Below are positions 1 through 7,626 of a DNA stretch of 43,970 bases, one piece after another (position 1 is the stretch's first letter; the number at the start of each line of letters is the position of its first letter). A model generated the notes under the pieces. The model saw nothing but the letters and a program-made list of their open reading frames with translations, did not search any database and was not told the origin of the DNA. The stretch is from Campylobacteraceae bacterium (GTDB lineage Bacteria; Campylobacterota; Campylobacteria; Campylobacterales; Sulfurovaceae). The translations under genes were made by a program, and so were the position numbers. Location: the NCBI GenBank assembly GCA_027081065.1, contig JALWLW010000085.1:1-43970 (forward strand), written 5' to 3'.

Positions 1-2
1 GA

Positions 3-131
3 ACAGCGATTGGGCTAGAGAGACTCGCCCCTCTTGGAGCTGTGGCGATTGGTGGGCTTGTTGTTGGGACTTTGATGACGCTGATTTTTATTCCTGTTGG
101 GTTTGTTTGGTTGGTTGGGGAGAAAAATTAA
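3..131 (+). CDS. RND-family efflux pump, C-terminal fragment
   Basis: Partial gene cut by the left edge. Frame 3 is open from the first base to TAA at 129-131 and gives 42 residues: an ERLAPLG-type stretch, then a glycine-rich hydrophobic helix ending in the LxFIPVGF pattern. Small residues, a GxxxGTLMTL helix and a closing FIPV are typical of the last transmembrane helix of AcrB/CzcA-type pumps; the complete pump at 4334-7399 ends the same way (STLLTLFILPI). This is therefore probably the end of a second RND pump gene. Too little is present to name the substrate. Confidence 0.6.
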   Translation, partial: TAIGLERLAPLGAVAIGGLVVGTLMTLIFIPVGFVWLVGEKN

Positions 132-183
132 AATTTAATTTATAATATGCTATTATAGAAGAAATATACTGAAAGGATTGAAA

Positions 184-357
184 ATGACAAAAGCATTTTT
201 AGAAACTATGGTTTTACGACCACAGAGTGAAAGGTTTGTGATTCGTGCATTTTCACCTGAAAGCTTGAAAAAAGTTAAATTATTTAACGAAAAAAAACGA
301 ACTGTCCTTAAAAAAAGAGCCAACAGAAAACTCTCTATTAACGACCTTTTCGCTTAA
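184..357 (+). CDS. small basic protein of unknown function (57 aa)
   Basis: A 57-codon ORF starting ATG at 184, preceded by the ribosome-binding sequence AAAGGATTG and a TGCTATTAT box near 147-155 that could be an extended -10. The product is strongly basic, with a lysine/arginine-rich middle (NEKKRTVLKKRANRKL) and a C-terminal SINDLFA. It has no transmembrane segment or signal peptide. I do not recognise it; the basic helix followed by a short tail resembles small nucleic-acid-binding or antitoxin-like proteins, but that is only a guess. The good ribosome-binding site is the main reason to believe it is real. Confidence 0.5.
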   Translation: MTKAFLETMVLRPQSERFVIRAFSPESLKKVKLFNEKKRTVLKKRANRKLSINDLFA

Positions 358-463
358 AAGGTTAACTTCTGTTTACTACAAGCCTCTTCCTCTCTTTTTA
401 AAGTTCATCATGAGACTCATAGCGTTTAATAAAAAACAAGAGAGATAGAATATATTTATGTGC

Positions 464-469
464 TATAAT
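464..469 (+). promoter_or_regulatory. extended -10 promoter box of the 503 gene
   Basis: TGCTATAAT at 461-469 is a perfect extended -10 box (TGn plus TATAAT). It lies 33 nt before the ATG at 503 and upstream of the ribosome-binding sequence AAAAAAGGAC. No clear -35 box is visible, as is usual for the main sigma factor in Campylobacterota. Confidence 0.6.
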
Positions 470-502
470 ATTTTTTTTAATTAAATAAAAAAAGGACAAA
501 AA

Positions 503-1306
503 ATGGGAATGTTCGACACTGTAATTTTTGAAAAACCTATTGTCTGTAAATGTGGTAAAAAAATAGAATCAACGCAAATTAAAGAGTTTGAATGTATGCT
601 AGATACATATCATGTAGGTGACATGATACCCTCTGCTCCTATGTTTGCCCTTTTTGAAGAGTGGGACTACTGTTCTAACTGTAAAGCAACCATAGAGTTT
701 TATGTTGCTTGTTCATATAGTATCTATTTGGGTGTTTATAGCTCCTATAAGGAAGCCAAAGAGGCAATAGATGGGTTTAATATGGAGAAGCTTTTAAAGT
801 TTTATGCTCAAAGAGTACCCAACCAAAATAGAGGGATGTTCCACCAAAGTGATAAGCAGTTTATGGAAAGAGTAGTTAAGTTTTATGACGCTCCTAAACC
901 TAAAAAAGAAAAAGAGAATAAATTTGTTGCTCTCTTCTCGTCACTACATGACTTTAAAGAGGAGACAGCACTAGAGGCGATTAAAAATTATCTCAAACGA
1001 GATGAGTTAGTTCGAGCTATTAAGAGTTATGGTGCTAATCGTCATAGTTTGGAGATTCAGTATAAAATAGTTGATGAAAAAACGCTCTATATTTATAATA
1101 AAGAGATAGAAAAGAGTTTAAATCGAGAGTATCTTTTTAGGCTCAATAGAGTTGATGACCATACAGAAATTAAGTCATTAGAAGATAATATTTTAGTGAC
1201 TTTTAAAGAGTTTAGTGAAGAAGTGGTTTTAGACAAGGTTCAACAGTGGCTAGATGAACATCGTGTTGAGTTGGAGGTTTGTTTGGTTGGTGTGGGAGGA
1301 GAATAG
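503..1306 (+). CDS. hypothetical protein with N-terminal zinc-ribbon-like cysteine pairs (267 aa)
   Basis: The start is supported by a good ribosome-binding site (AAAAAAGGAC) and a TGCTATAAT promoter upstream. The first 60 residues carry two cysteine pairs, C15-x-C17 in IVCKCGKK and C57-xx-C60 in DYCSNCK, as in a zinc ribbon; the opening MGMFDTVIFEKPI matches small zinc-ribbon proteins I remember only as uncharacterised. Residues from about 130 on are charged and helical, with a possible pseudo-repeat of two similar blocks (ALEAIKNYLKRDEL and VLDKVQQWLDEH). There is no signal peptide or membrane helix, so it is probably cytoplasmic. Function unknown; it stands alone between the RND remnant and the efflux operon. 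Confidence 0.7.
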   Translation: MGMFDTVIFEKPIVCKCGKKIESTQIKEFECMLDTYHVGDMIPSAPMFALFEEWDYCSNCKATIEFYVACSYSIYLGVYSSYKEAKEAIDGFNMEKLLKFYAQRVPNQNRGMFHQSDKQFMERVVKFYDAPKPKKEKENKFVALFSSLHDFKEETALEAIKNYLKRDELVRAIKSYGANRHSLEIQYKIVDEKTLYIYNKEIEKSLNREYLFRLNRVDDHTEIKSLEDNILVTFKEFSEEVVLDKVQQWLDEHRVELEVCLVGVGGE

Positions 1307-1341
1307 TTAAAGATGCCATACCAACAAATTCTTAACACAAA

Positions 1342-1395
1342 AAGATTAAAATTCCAAAAGTTAATTTTAGATTTTTAATCTTATTCTGCTAAGAT
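1342..1395 (+). promoter_or_regulatory. promoter and inverted-repeat operator candidate of the metal-efflux operon
   Basis: A perfect 10-bp inverted repeat (AAGATTAAAA at 1342-1351, TTTTAATCTT at 1373-1382; 21-nt spacer) sits just upstream of an extended -10-like box TGCTAAGAT (1387-1395). The repeat covers the expected -35 region of the operon beginning at 1418, which fits a repressor or activator site of a metal-responsive regulator. No regulator gene is adjacent. A random AT-rich repeat cannot be excluded. Confidence 0.4.
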
Positions 1396-1417
1396 GACAA
1401 AAATATAAAGGAGTAAA

Positions 1418-1717
1418 GTGATGAAATCAAAAAGCATTTTTTTAATTGTATTTGTCTCTTTACTTCTTAATATTTTTCATGATTTCATGATTACGCATCA
1501 AGTTGAAACAGCTGAGCCAACTAAGGTTGAGTTGGTTACACTTGATAAAAAAGTTCATGTTCAGATGGATAAATTACATGACATCTTTCATTTTATGGCG
1601 ATTATTACTGTGCCTAAAATTGAGTCAAGCCTTAGCGTTCACTCTCATCCTCTTTTTCTTTCAAGCCTTTCTCCACTTTTAGTTTACGAAACCTCTTTTA
1701 AACCTCCTAAAGCATAA
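1418..1717 (+). CDS. small exported His/Met-containing protein, first gene of metal-efflux operon (99 aa)
   Basis: Starts after AAAGGAGTAAAGTG, a strong ribosome-binding site. Residues 1-20 form a hydrophobic signal or anchor helix (KSIFLIVFVSLLLNIF). The rest is periplasmic in character and unusually rich in histidine and methionine for its size (HDFMITH, HVQMDKLHDIFHFM, VHSHP). Position at the head of an outer-membrane factor / adaptor / RND operon, with no obvious terminator before the next gene 37 nt on, suggests a metal-binding accessory, analogous to the small CusF-type proteins of copper/silver efflux operons, although I see no CusF sequence motif. Function inferred from residue content and position only. 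Confidence 0.6.
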   Translation: MMKSKSIFLIVFVSLLLNIFHDFMITHQVETAEPTKVELVTLDKKVHVQMDKLHDIFHFMAIITVPKIESSLSVHSHPLFLSSLSPLLVYETSFKPPKA

Positions 1718-1754
1718 TTTTTTTCTAAATATTAAAAAAATTATCAAAGGAGTT

Positions 1755-2081
1755 ATGATGAAAACCATAGCCGTAGTAACATTAGGACTGCTCTTAAGTG
1801 TGGGAGCATTAACTGCCCAAGAGTTAACGCTAAGCCAATTAGCAAAAACACGAAACTATAACCACTCTGTAAGTGGAAAAATACGCTATCAACAGCGTTT
1901 ACAAAAGATGACTAAAATAAGCAAAGAAGAAGCAGAAAAGTTAGCCAAAGAGCAATGTAAAGAGGAGATGCACTTCTCTAAACTCTCTGTTCGGCATAAA
2001 AGGCTTTTTTACAGATTTAGTTCTAAAAATTGTTACATTAAGATAGATGCACTTGATGGTTCTTTGGTGGAGTCAGAATGA
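1755..2081 (+). CDS. exported PepSY-like small protein in metal-efflux operon (108 aa)
   Basis: Preceded by CAAAGGAGTT, with tandem ATGs at 1755 and 1758. A signal peptide ending near TAQ (residues 1-21) predicts export. The C-terminal half has the PepSY layout: ISKEEAEKLAKEQC helix, a strand pair, then KIDALDGSLVE, matching the usual ending vDaxtGeV. Two cysteines (in KEQCKEE and KNCYIK) could form a disulfide. The shared stretch QELTLSQLAKTRN is close to QELTLNELVNNAK at the start of the next protein, the outer-membrane factor, so its N-terminus may be a duplicated piece of that gene. The stop overlaps the next start by 4 nt (ATGA), which implies translational coupling. Confidence 0.65.
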   Translation: MMKTIAVVTLGLLLSVGALTAQELTLSQLAKTRNYNHSVSGKIRYQQRLQKMTKISKEEAEKLAKEQCKEEMHFSKLSVRHKRLFYRFSSKNCYIKIDALDGSLVESE

Positions 2082-3265
2082 GAAAAATAACTATTTTAAC
2101 AGCTCTTCTTTTAGAGTTGGGGTATGCCCAAGAGCTAACACTAAATGAACTTGTAAACAATGCTAAAGAGCCACAGCGTTTTGAGAAGATTTTAGAAGCA
2201 GAACAGTTAAGCATGGAGAAAAAGAGCCTTGCAGATACGGCGTTAGCTCCTTTAACGCTTAATCACTCTATTTCACAAGTTAATGGCTTAGGCAATTTGA
2301 ATTTTGAGTATGACATTGGTTTTTCTAAAGAGTTGTCGGTCAGCAACGCTCAAGAGTTGGCACAAGAGCAGCGTCATTTAAGTGTGGAGGCTTCTGTTTT
2401 AGAGGAGCGACGAAAGATTATTGCTTTTAAAAATGAGCTTAGAAATCTTTACCATCAGTACTGTTTAGACCTTGACTATGTAAGCAGTTTTGAAGAGGGC
2501 TATGAGCAGATAAACGAACTCTATGCCAAAAAAGAGAAGGCCTATCGTTTAGATGAGATTGCCAAAACAGAACTTTTACAACTGGAGTTTGAACAAAAGG
2601 CTTTGGAGCTAGAACTCACTAATCTAAGAAAAAAAGTAGCCAATGAAAAAGCACAAATGCTTTCGTTAAGCAATGTAGACGATGCCCCTTTTTCTTGTCA
2701 AGACATCTACCCTCTAAGTCACAGTGTAGCCATAGAGTCTAAAGCATTTTCTTTAAGCCAAGAGGCAAAAGAGAAGCGTTTACAAAGTACCCATGTTGGT
2801 TTAAAACGCTACAGTAACAAGCTAGATACCATTGAGCTTTCATCAGCCTACACAAAAGAGTTAGACCGTAACCTTTACACCGTTGGGGTTTCGATTCCGT
2901 TGAATTTCTCTTCAAGCAAAAATGAGAATGAAAAAGCCTCTTTGTTGCATAAATCTTCAGCCATTGAGTTGCGAAATGAAGAGCTTTTGGCTCAAAAAAA
3001 TTATGAAATCAAGGTTTTAAGTGAGCGTTTGAGTAGGCTCTATGAGGAGATTTTAGCAAAAAGAGAGAACATTGAGTACTATCAAAATTCAATCTTACCT
3101 CTTATGAAAAAGAGCTACCTTTACGGAGAGAGTTCAGTCATGGAGTACCTTTTAAGTAGAAAGAAACTCTACACTTTAGAGCAGAGACTTTTAGAAGAGA
3201 AAAAAAATTATTATGAGACACTATTTAAACTTTATAGTGTTGGTGAAATCGAGGAGAGTAACTAA
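2078..3265 (+). CDS. TolC/CusC-type outer-membrane efflux protein (395 aa)
   Basis: Forms the outer-membrane channel of the tripartite pump encoded by the next two genes. A signal peptide (about residues 1-17, ending GYAQ) is followed by long helical, glutamate/lysine-rich segments with heptad character (ELAQEQRHLSVEASVLEERR; ALELELTNLRKKVANEKAQ) and short strand-like segments (YTVGVSIPLNFSSSKNENEK), the pattern of two outer-membrane efflux protein repeats. At 395 residues it is slightly short for the family. ATGA overlap with the upstream gene and TAATG overlap with the downstream adaptor show it belongs to one transcript. Confidence 0.85.
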   Translation: MRKITILTALLLELGYAQELTLNELVNNAKEPQRFEKILEAEQLSMEKKSLADTALAPLTLNHSISQVNGLGNLNFEYDIGFSKELSVSNAQELAQEQRHLSVEASVLEERRKIIAFKNELRNLYHQYCLDLDYVSSFEEGYEQINELYAKKEKAYRLDEIAKTELLQLEFEQKALELELTNLRKKVANEKAQMLSLSNVDDAPFSCQDIYPLSHSVAIESKAFSLSQEAKEKRLQSTHVGLKRYSNKLDTIELSSAYTKELDRNLYTVGVSIPLNFSSSKNENEKASLLHKSSAIELRNEELLAQKNYEIKVLSERLSRLYEEILAKRENIEYYQNSILPLMKKSYLYGESSVMEYLLSRKKLYTLEQRLLEEKKNYYETLFKLYSVGEIEESN

Positions 3266-4341
3266 TGAAAAGAACAATAATCACGTTAGCCCTAACTCTT
3301 ATGTGGCTTGATGCAACGGCAATTAAATTGACAGAAGAACAACAGAAAGATTGGCAAATAGAGGTGGCAAACCCTAAACTAGCAAACAGTTTGGTTATGG
3401 GTGAGTACATGGCAGAGGTGGTGACCCCACCACAATATTTTCAAAGTATCTCTTTGCCTTTTGATGCACAGATTAAGAAGCTCTATGTAGCAGAGTTTGA
3501 CAGCGTAAAAAAAGGTGACCTCATAGCCGAGGTAACAGGTAGAGCGTGGATAGAACTTCAAAAACGCTTTCTTTCTGATGCGATTGAGCTTAAACACCAT
3601 GGTCACTTAGCTGAACGTAAAAACCGTTTATGTCGCGAGGGGATTATTGCTAAAAAGCAGTGTACAGCAGCCAATGCCGAACACAATGCCGACAAGGTAA
3701 GGGCTTCTGCTTCTAAAGCACTTTTACGAAGTTATGGAGCGACAGATACCATGATTCATAACCTGTTTGAAAAGTTTAAAATCTCTAAAAGTATCTCATT
3801 ACGTTCTCATGTATCAGGAACGGTCTTTAATCTCAATATTCATTCAGGAGACAGTACCACAGCTAGTGATACATTAGTGGTCATTCAAAAAGAGGGAGCA
3901 TTATGGTTAGAAGTAGCCGTACCTCTTGAAAAAGCGATGCAACTCAAACTTCATCAGTCGGTGGAACTTGCATTTTTTCATGAGAAATTTCAGAGTAAAC
4001 TTCTTTTGAAATCGCCTAAAATTAATGCTAAAAACCAAACACAAAAGTTACGTTTTTCATTGCCTCAAAACAAAAAGTTTTTAACAGGCATAAGGGGCAT
4101 GGCAAAACTCTCTCTTGCGACAAGCAGTTTTAAAATCAAAAAGAAATCACTCATAAGTTCAGACGACGGTGAGATACTATTTGTAGCAACAAACAAGGGC
4201 TACGAGCCTAAAAAAGTTAAAATACTGGGTGAAGATAAAAACTTCTATTATATTAACGCAGAGATAAGTAGTAGCGACAAAATAGCCACTAGCTCTTTGG
4301 CTATTTTAAAAGGCATGATGGAAGAGGATGGTGATGAATAG
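3265..4341 (+). CDS. efflux RND transporter periplasmic adaptor (membrane-fusion) subunit (358 aa)
   Basis: Periplasmic adaptor that joins the RND pump to the outer-membrane channel. A signal peptide (residues 1-19, ending DATA) is followed by the split lipoyl-like domain: first half around SLPFDAQIKKLYVAEFDSVKKGD, broken here as SLPFDAQIKKLYV..DSVKKGDLIAEV, and second half VSGTVFNLNIHSGDSTTASDTL. The coiled-coil hairpin between them contains two cysteines (NRLCREGIIAKKQCTA), possibly a disulfide. A beta-barrel region follows (LWLEVAVPLEKAMQL), then a membrane-proximal domain (KKVKILGEDKNFYYI). The start overlaps the upstream stop by 1 nt (TAATG), and its end overlaps the pump gene. Confidence 0.85.
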   Translation: MKRTIITLALTLMWLDATAIKLTEEQQKDWQIEVANPKLANSLVMGEYMAEVVTPPQYFQSISLPFDAQIKKLYVAEFDSVKKGDLIAEVTGRAWIELQKRFLSDAIELKHHGHLAERKNRLCREGIIAKKQCTAANAEHNADKVRASASKALLRSYGATDTMIHNLFEKFKISKSISLRSHVSGTVFNLNIHSGDSTTASDTLVVIQKEGALWLEVAVPLEKAMQLKLHQSVELAFFHEKFQSKLLLKSPKINAKNQTQKLRFSLPQNKKFLTGIRGMAKLSLATSSFKIKKKSLISSDDGEILFVATNKGYEPKKVKILGEDKNFYYINAEISSSDKIATSSLAILKGMMEEDGDE

Positions 4342-7300
4342 TTTAATTCGTTTTGCACTCTCTCAACGAGTCTTTTTTGTACTCTTAGCATTGACCATCT
4401 TAGGCTTTGGGGTGAAGTCCTATAAAGAGCTTCCTATTGATGCCTTTCCTGACATTTCACCTACACAGGTAAAGATGATTATTAAATCAAATGGTATGAC
4501 CCCTGCTGAAATTGAGTCACGTATTACCATGCCTATTGAGATGAACATGGTAGGAATTCCCTATCAGACCATGATGCGTTCTACTTCTAAGTATGGGCTT
4601 TGTGACATTACCATTGACTTTGAAGATGGCACAGATATCTACTGGGCAAGACAGCAGGTGAGTGAACGTCTAACAAGCATTCAAGGTGATTTACCGAGCA
4701 ATATTGAAGGAGGCTTAGCCCCTATCTCTACGCCGTTGAGTGATATTTTGATGTTTACCATTGAGTCGGACAACTTAAGCTTGACAGAAAAAAGAACACT
4801 GCTTGACTGGATTATCTCTCCTAAAATCAGAGCCATTTCTGGTGTGGCAGAGGTGAATGCTTTGGGTGGAAAGGTTAAAACCTATGAGGTTATTCCCAAC
4901 CTTGATGCCATGCGAAAGTTGGGCGTGAGTTTAGAAGATATTTTTGCTACCTTAGAGAAAAACAATCAAAATGGTGGAGCAGGACGTGTGACCAAAGGGG
5001 TAGAAGCGATTCTAGTACGAAGTGTTGGAAAACTCAAAAGCATTGAAGACATAGAGTCCTTAAGCGTTGCAAAACGTGGGAACCATATTGTAACCCTTGA
5101 TGAGGTAGCAAAGGTAGGTTTAGGCTACATTACACGTGCAGGATTTGTAACCAAAAATGGTGAGGGCGAAGCTGTACAAGGTTTGGTGCTTGGGTTAAAG
5201 GGTGCAAATGTTGCTAAGGTCTTAGAGAAAGTAAAAACAGAGCTAAAAGAGCTTGAAGTGATGCTTCCAAAAGGAACAAGCATTGAGATTTTTTACGACC
5301 GTACTAAGTTGGTCAACCTTGCGACTGATACTGTAAAAAAAGCCTTGGTTGAAGCGATTGTTCTTATTTTTGTGATTTTACTGCTCATGTTGGGGAACTT
5401 AGCTTCAGCTTTTTCGGTAGCACTTATTTTACCATTTGCTCTGCTTATGAGCTTTATGGCAATGCAATACTTTGGCTTAAGTGCCAACCTTATGAGTCTA
5501 GGGGGTCTTGCCATAGCCATAGGAATGCTGGTCGACTCTGCCGTGGTTATGGTCGAACATATCACGGCTGAGCTTGGAAATGAACAAAAACAACATGAAA
5601 GTAAACTGCTCATCATTAGCAACGCTTCGGTGGAGATGGCTCCCTCTATTGTCACTGGGGTGTTGATTATTGTCATTGTCTTTATGCCTCTTTTGGGTCT
5701 GCAAGGCTTAGAGGGTAAACTCTTTGCACCTGTGGCACTTAGTATTGTCTTTGCTTTGGTGAGTTCACTTATTTTGGCATTGACACTTGTACCAGTACTG
5801 AGTTCATTTATCTTAACAAAACGTCCAGATAAAGAGTCGTTGTTGGTTCGTGGGCTTATAGCAGGGTACAAACCTCTGCTTAAGCTTACATTGCGTTTCT
5901 CTAAAACGGTTATGCTTTTGGTGGTGTTACTCTTTGGGTATTCACTCTATCTAGCAGACCAAACAGGAAAGACCTTTATGCCTACCATGGATGAGGGTGA
6001 TTTGATTGTAGGAATAGAGATGTTACCCTCTATCTCACTAGAAGAGAGTCGTGAACTTAATCTAAAACTTCAACGAAAACTGCTCAAAGAAGTTCCTGAA
6101 ATCAAAGACATCGTCGCACGAACAGGAAGTGATGAGCTAGGGCTTGACCCAATGGCACTTAATGACACCGATACCTTTTTGGTCTTAAAACCAAAAGAGG
6201 AGTGGCGAGAACCCTCTAAAACCTTTGTCATCGACAAGATTAGAGAGGTCTTAGACCAAATGGTGGGAATAGAAGCAGGATTTACCCAACCTATTGAGAT
6301 GAGAGTCTCAGAGATGCTTACAGGGGTACGTGGAGATTTAGCCATTGATATTTTCGGAAGTGACCATGCAGAGCTTGAACGCATTGCCGATGAGTTAAAA
6401 AACTTGTTAGAAAAAATCAAAGGAAGCTCTGATGTCTACAAAAAAGCCAACGAGGGTGTTGCCTATTTTGAGTTAGAGTTTAACAGTAAAAACATGGGTT
6501 ACTATGGTGTAAACCAAGATGAAGTAAACAGCTTTTTAAACACAATGATTAGTGGAACTTCTGTAGGTATCATCCAAGAGGGAATGCGACGAATTGATTT
6601 GGTAGTAAAAGGTGAAAAGAGATTACAAAATTCACTTGATGCCCTCTCTAAACTCTACTACCCACTACATGATGGGACATCAGTACCACTTAGTCGTTTG
6701 GTCAACTTTAAACAAAGCGATGGAGCTGTGCAGATAGAACATGAAAACGGTTACCGAAAAACCGTTGTTCAGTCCAATGTAGAGGGGCGAGACTTAGTAA
6801 GTTTTGTAGAAGAGGTCAAAGCCAAAGTAGCCAAAGAGATTAAACTCCCTGCTGGATACTACCTAAGCTATGGTGGAGAGTTCGAGAACCAACAAAGAGC
6901 AGCCAGTAGGCTACAACTCATTGTTCCTATTGCTCTATTTTTAGTCTTTATGTTGTTGTTCATCTCTTTTGGCTCACTTAAACAAGCGTTAATTGTCTTT
7001 ATGAATGTGCCTATGGCACTCATTGGTGGGTTTATGGGGCTTTACTTTAGTGGAGAGTACCTCTCTGTTCCTGCGTCGGTCGGGTTTATTGCTCTTTTAG
7101 GAATTGCGATGTTAAACGGGGTGGTCATGGTCAACTACTTCAACTACTTAACCCTGCGAGGCATGGCGATTAAAGAGGTGCTGGTTGAGGGAGCTGTAAA
7201 ACGACTTCGACCTGTGCTTATGACGGCGTTAATTGCATCATTTGGTCTAGTACCTCTACTCTTTGCCACAGGGCCTGGTTCAGAAATTCAGCGACCATTG

Positions 7301-7399
7301 GCGATTGTTGTGATTAATGGCTTGGTAAGTTCTACGCTCTTGACGCTGTTTATTTTGCCTATTTTGTATGGGTGGGGGTATAGGAAGGAGGAAGCCTAG
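4334..7399 (+). CDS. heavy-metal efflux RND pump, CzcA/CusA type (1021 aa)
   Basis: Inner-membrane proton-driven pump exporting a metal ion through the two preceding gene products. Near the N-terminus it has ELPIDAFPDISPTQVKMI, the hallmark of the heavy-metal RND group; mid-protein a TM4 motif GGLAIAIGMLVDSAVVMVEH with a membrane aspartate; later SEMLTGVRGDLAIDIFG, shared with CzcA. Length and two repeated halves fit the family (about 1020-1050). The TM4 motif is intermediate between CzcA (DFGxxxDGAVVMVEN) and CusA (AIGAMVDA), so divalent versus monovalent substrate is left open. ATGs occur at 4328 and 4334; the AGAGG at 4323-4327 is correctly spaced only for 4334. It overlaps the adaptor stop. 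Confidence 0.9.
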   Translation: MNSLIRFALSQRVFFVLLALTILGFGVKSYKELPIDAFPDISPTQVKMIIKSNGMTPAEIESRITMPIEMNMVGIPYQTMMRSTSKYGLCDITIDFEDGTDIYWARQQVSERLTSIQGDLPSNIEGGLAPISTPLSDILMFTIESDNLSLTEKRTLLDWIISPKIRAISGVAEVNALGGKVKTYEVIPNLDAMRKLGVSLEDIFATLEKNNQNGGAGRVTKGVEAILVRSVGKLKSIEDIESLSVAKRGNHIVTLDEVAKVGLGYITRAGFVTKNGEGEAVQGLVLGLKGANVAKVLEKVKTELKELEVMLPKGTSIEIFYDRTKLVNLATDTVKKALVEAIVLIFVILLLMLGNLASAFSVALILPFALLMSFMAMQYFGLSANLMSLGGLAIAIGMLVDSAVVMVEHITAELGNEQKQHESKLLIISNASVEMAPSIVTGVLIIVIVFMPLLGLQGLEGKLFAPVALSIVFALVSSLILALTLVPVLSSFILTKRPDKESLLVRGLIAGYKPLLKLTLRFSKTVMLLVVLLFGYSLYLADQTGKTFMPTMDEGDLIVGIEMLPSISLEESRELNLKLQRKLLKEVPEIKDIVARTGSDELGLDPMALNDTDTFLVLKPKEEWREPSKTFVIDKIREVLDQMVGIEAGFTQPIEMRVSEMLTGVRGDLAIDIFGSDHAELERIADELKNLLEKIKGSSDVYKKANEGVAYFELEFNSKNMGYYGVNQDEVNSFLNTMISGTSVGIIQEGMRRIDLVVKGEKRLQNSLDALSKLYYPLHDGTSVPLSRLVNFKQSDGAVQIEHENGYRKTVVQSNVEGRDLVSFVEEVKAKVAKEIKLPAGYYLSYGGEFENQQRAASRLQLIVPIALFLVFMLLFISFGSLKQALIVFMNVPMALIGGFMGLYFSGEYLSVPASVGFIALLGIAMLNGVVMVNYFNYLTLRGMAIKEVLVEGAVKRLRPVLMTALIASFGLVPLLFATGPGSEIQRPLAIVVINGLVSSTLLTLFILPILYGWGYRKEEA

Positions 7400-7462
7400 A
7401 GTTACTGTCTAGTATAAAAATTTGATATAAAAAAGAATAGTTTAACACTAAATTAACATTTC

Positions 7463-7468
7463 TATAAT
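7463..7468 (+). promoter_or_regulatory. -10 promoter box of the small lipoprotein gene
   Basis: TATAAT at 7463-7468, 35 nt before the ATG at 7504 and upstream of the ribosome-binding sequence AAAAGGAA. No TGn extension and no clear -35 box are present. Confidence 0.45.
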
Positions 7469-7503
7469 ATTCTCTTGATATCCAAAAACAAAAGGAATAC
7501 CTT

Positions 7504-7620
7504 ATGAAAACAAAGATTATGTTAATTACTTCTGCACTACTTGTTGGGTGTGGAGGTAACTCCTCAACTATAATACTCCCTTTTTTTCAAGACCAGTATA
7601 AAGAGCTAAGGATTATTTAG
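7504..7620 (+). CDS. very small putative lipoprotein (38 aa)
   Basis: A 38-codon ORF with a good ribosome-binding site (AAAAGGAATACCTT before ATG) and a TATAAT box upstream. The product begins MKTKIMLITSALLVGCGG: a lysine start, a hydrophobic helix and the lipobox LLVGC, so the mature lipoprotein would be only about 23 residues with C16 acylated. It ends in a charged stretch (DQYKELRII). The last codons lie in a perfect inverted repeat that may be the terminator, and the stop lies 8 nt inside the end of mltG on the other strand. It could be a genuine micro-lipoprotein or the remnant of a longer one truncated by rearrangement. Confidence 0.5.
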   Translation: MKTKIMLITSALLVGCGGNSSTIILPFFQDQYKELRII

Positions 7621-7626
7621 CTCTTT
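7600..7626. terminator. inverted repeat between convergent lipoprotein and mltG genes
   Basis: AAAGAGCTAA (7600-7609) and TTAGCTCTTT (7617-7626) are perfect 10-bp arms with a 7-nt loop, placed exactly where the two convergent genes end. Neither side is followed by a long T run, so efficiency as an intrinsic terminator is uncertain. Confidence 0.45.

Noticed and set aside
5293..5871. 192-codon minus-strand ORF opposite the RND pump gene
   Set aside because: Antisense to a strongly conserved pump sequence; no ribosome-binding site, serine/isoleucine/lysine-rich translation typical of shadow frames.
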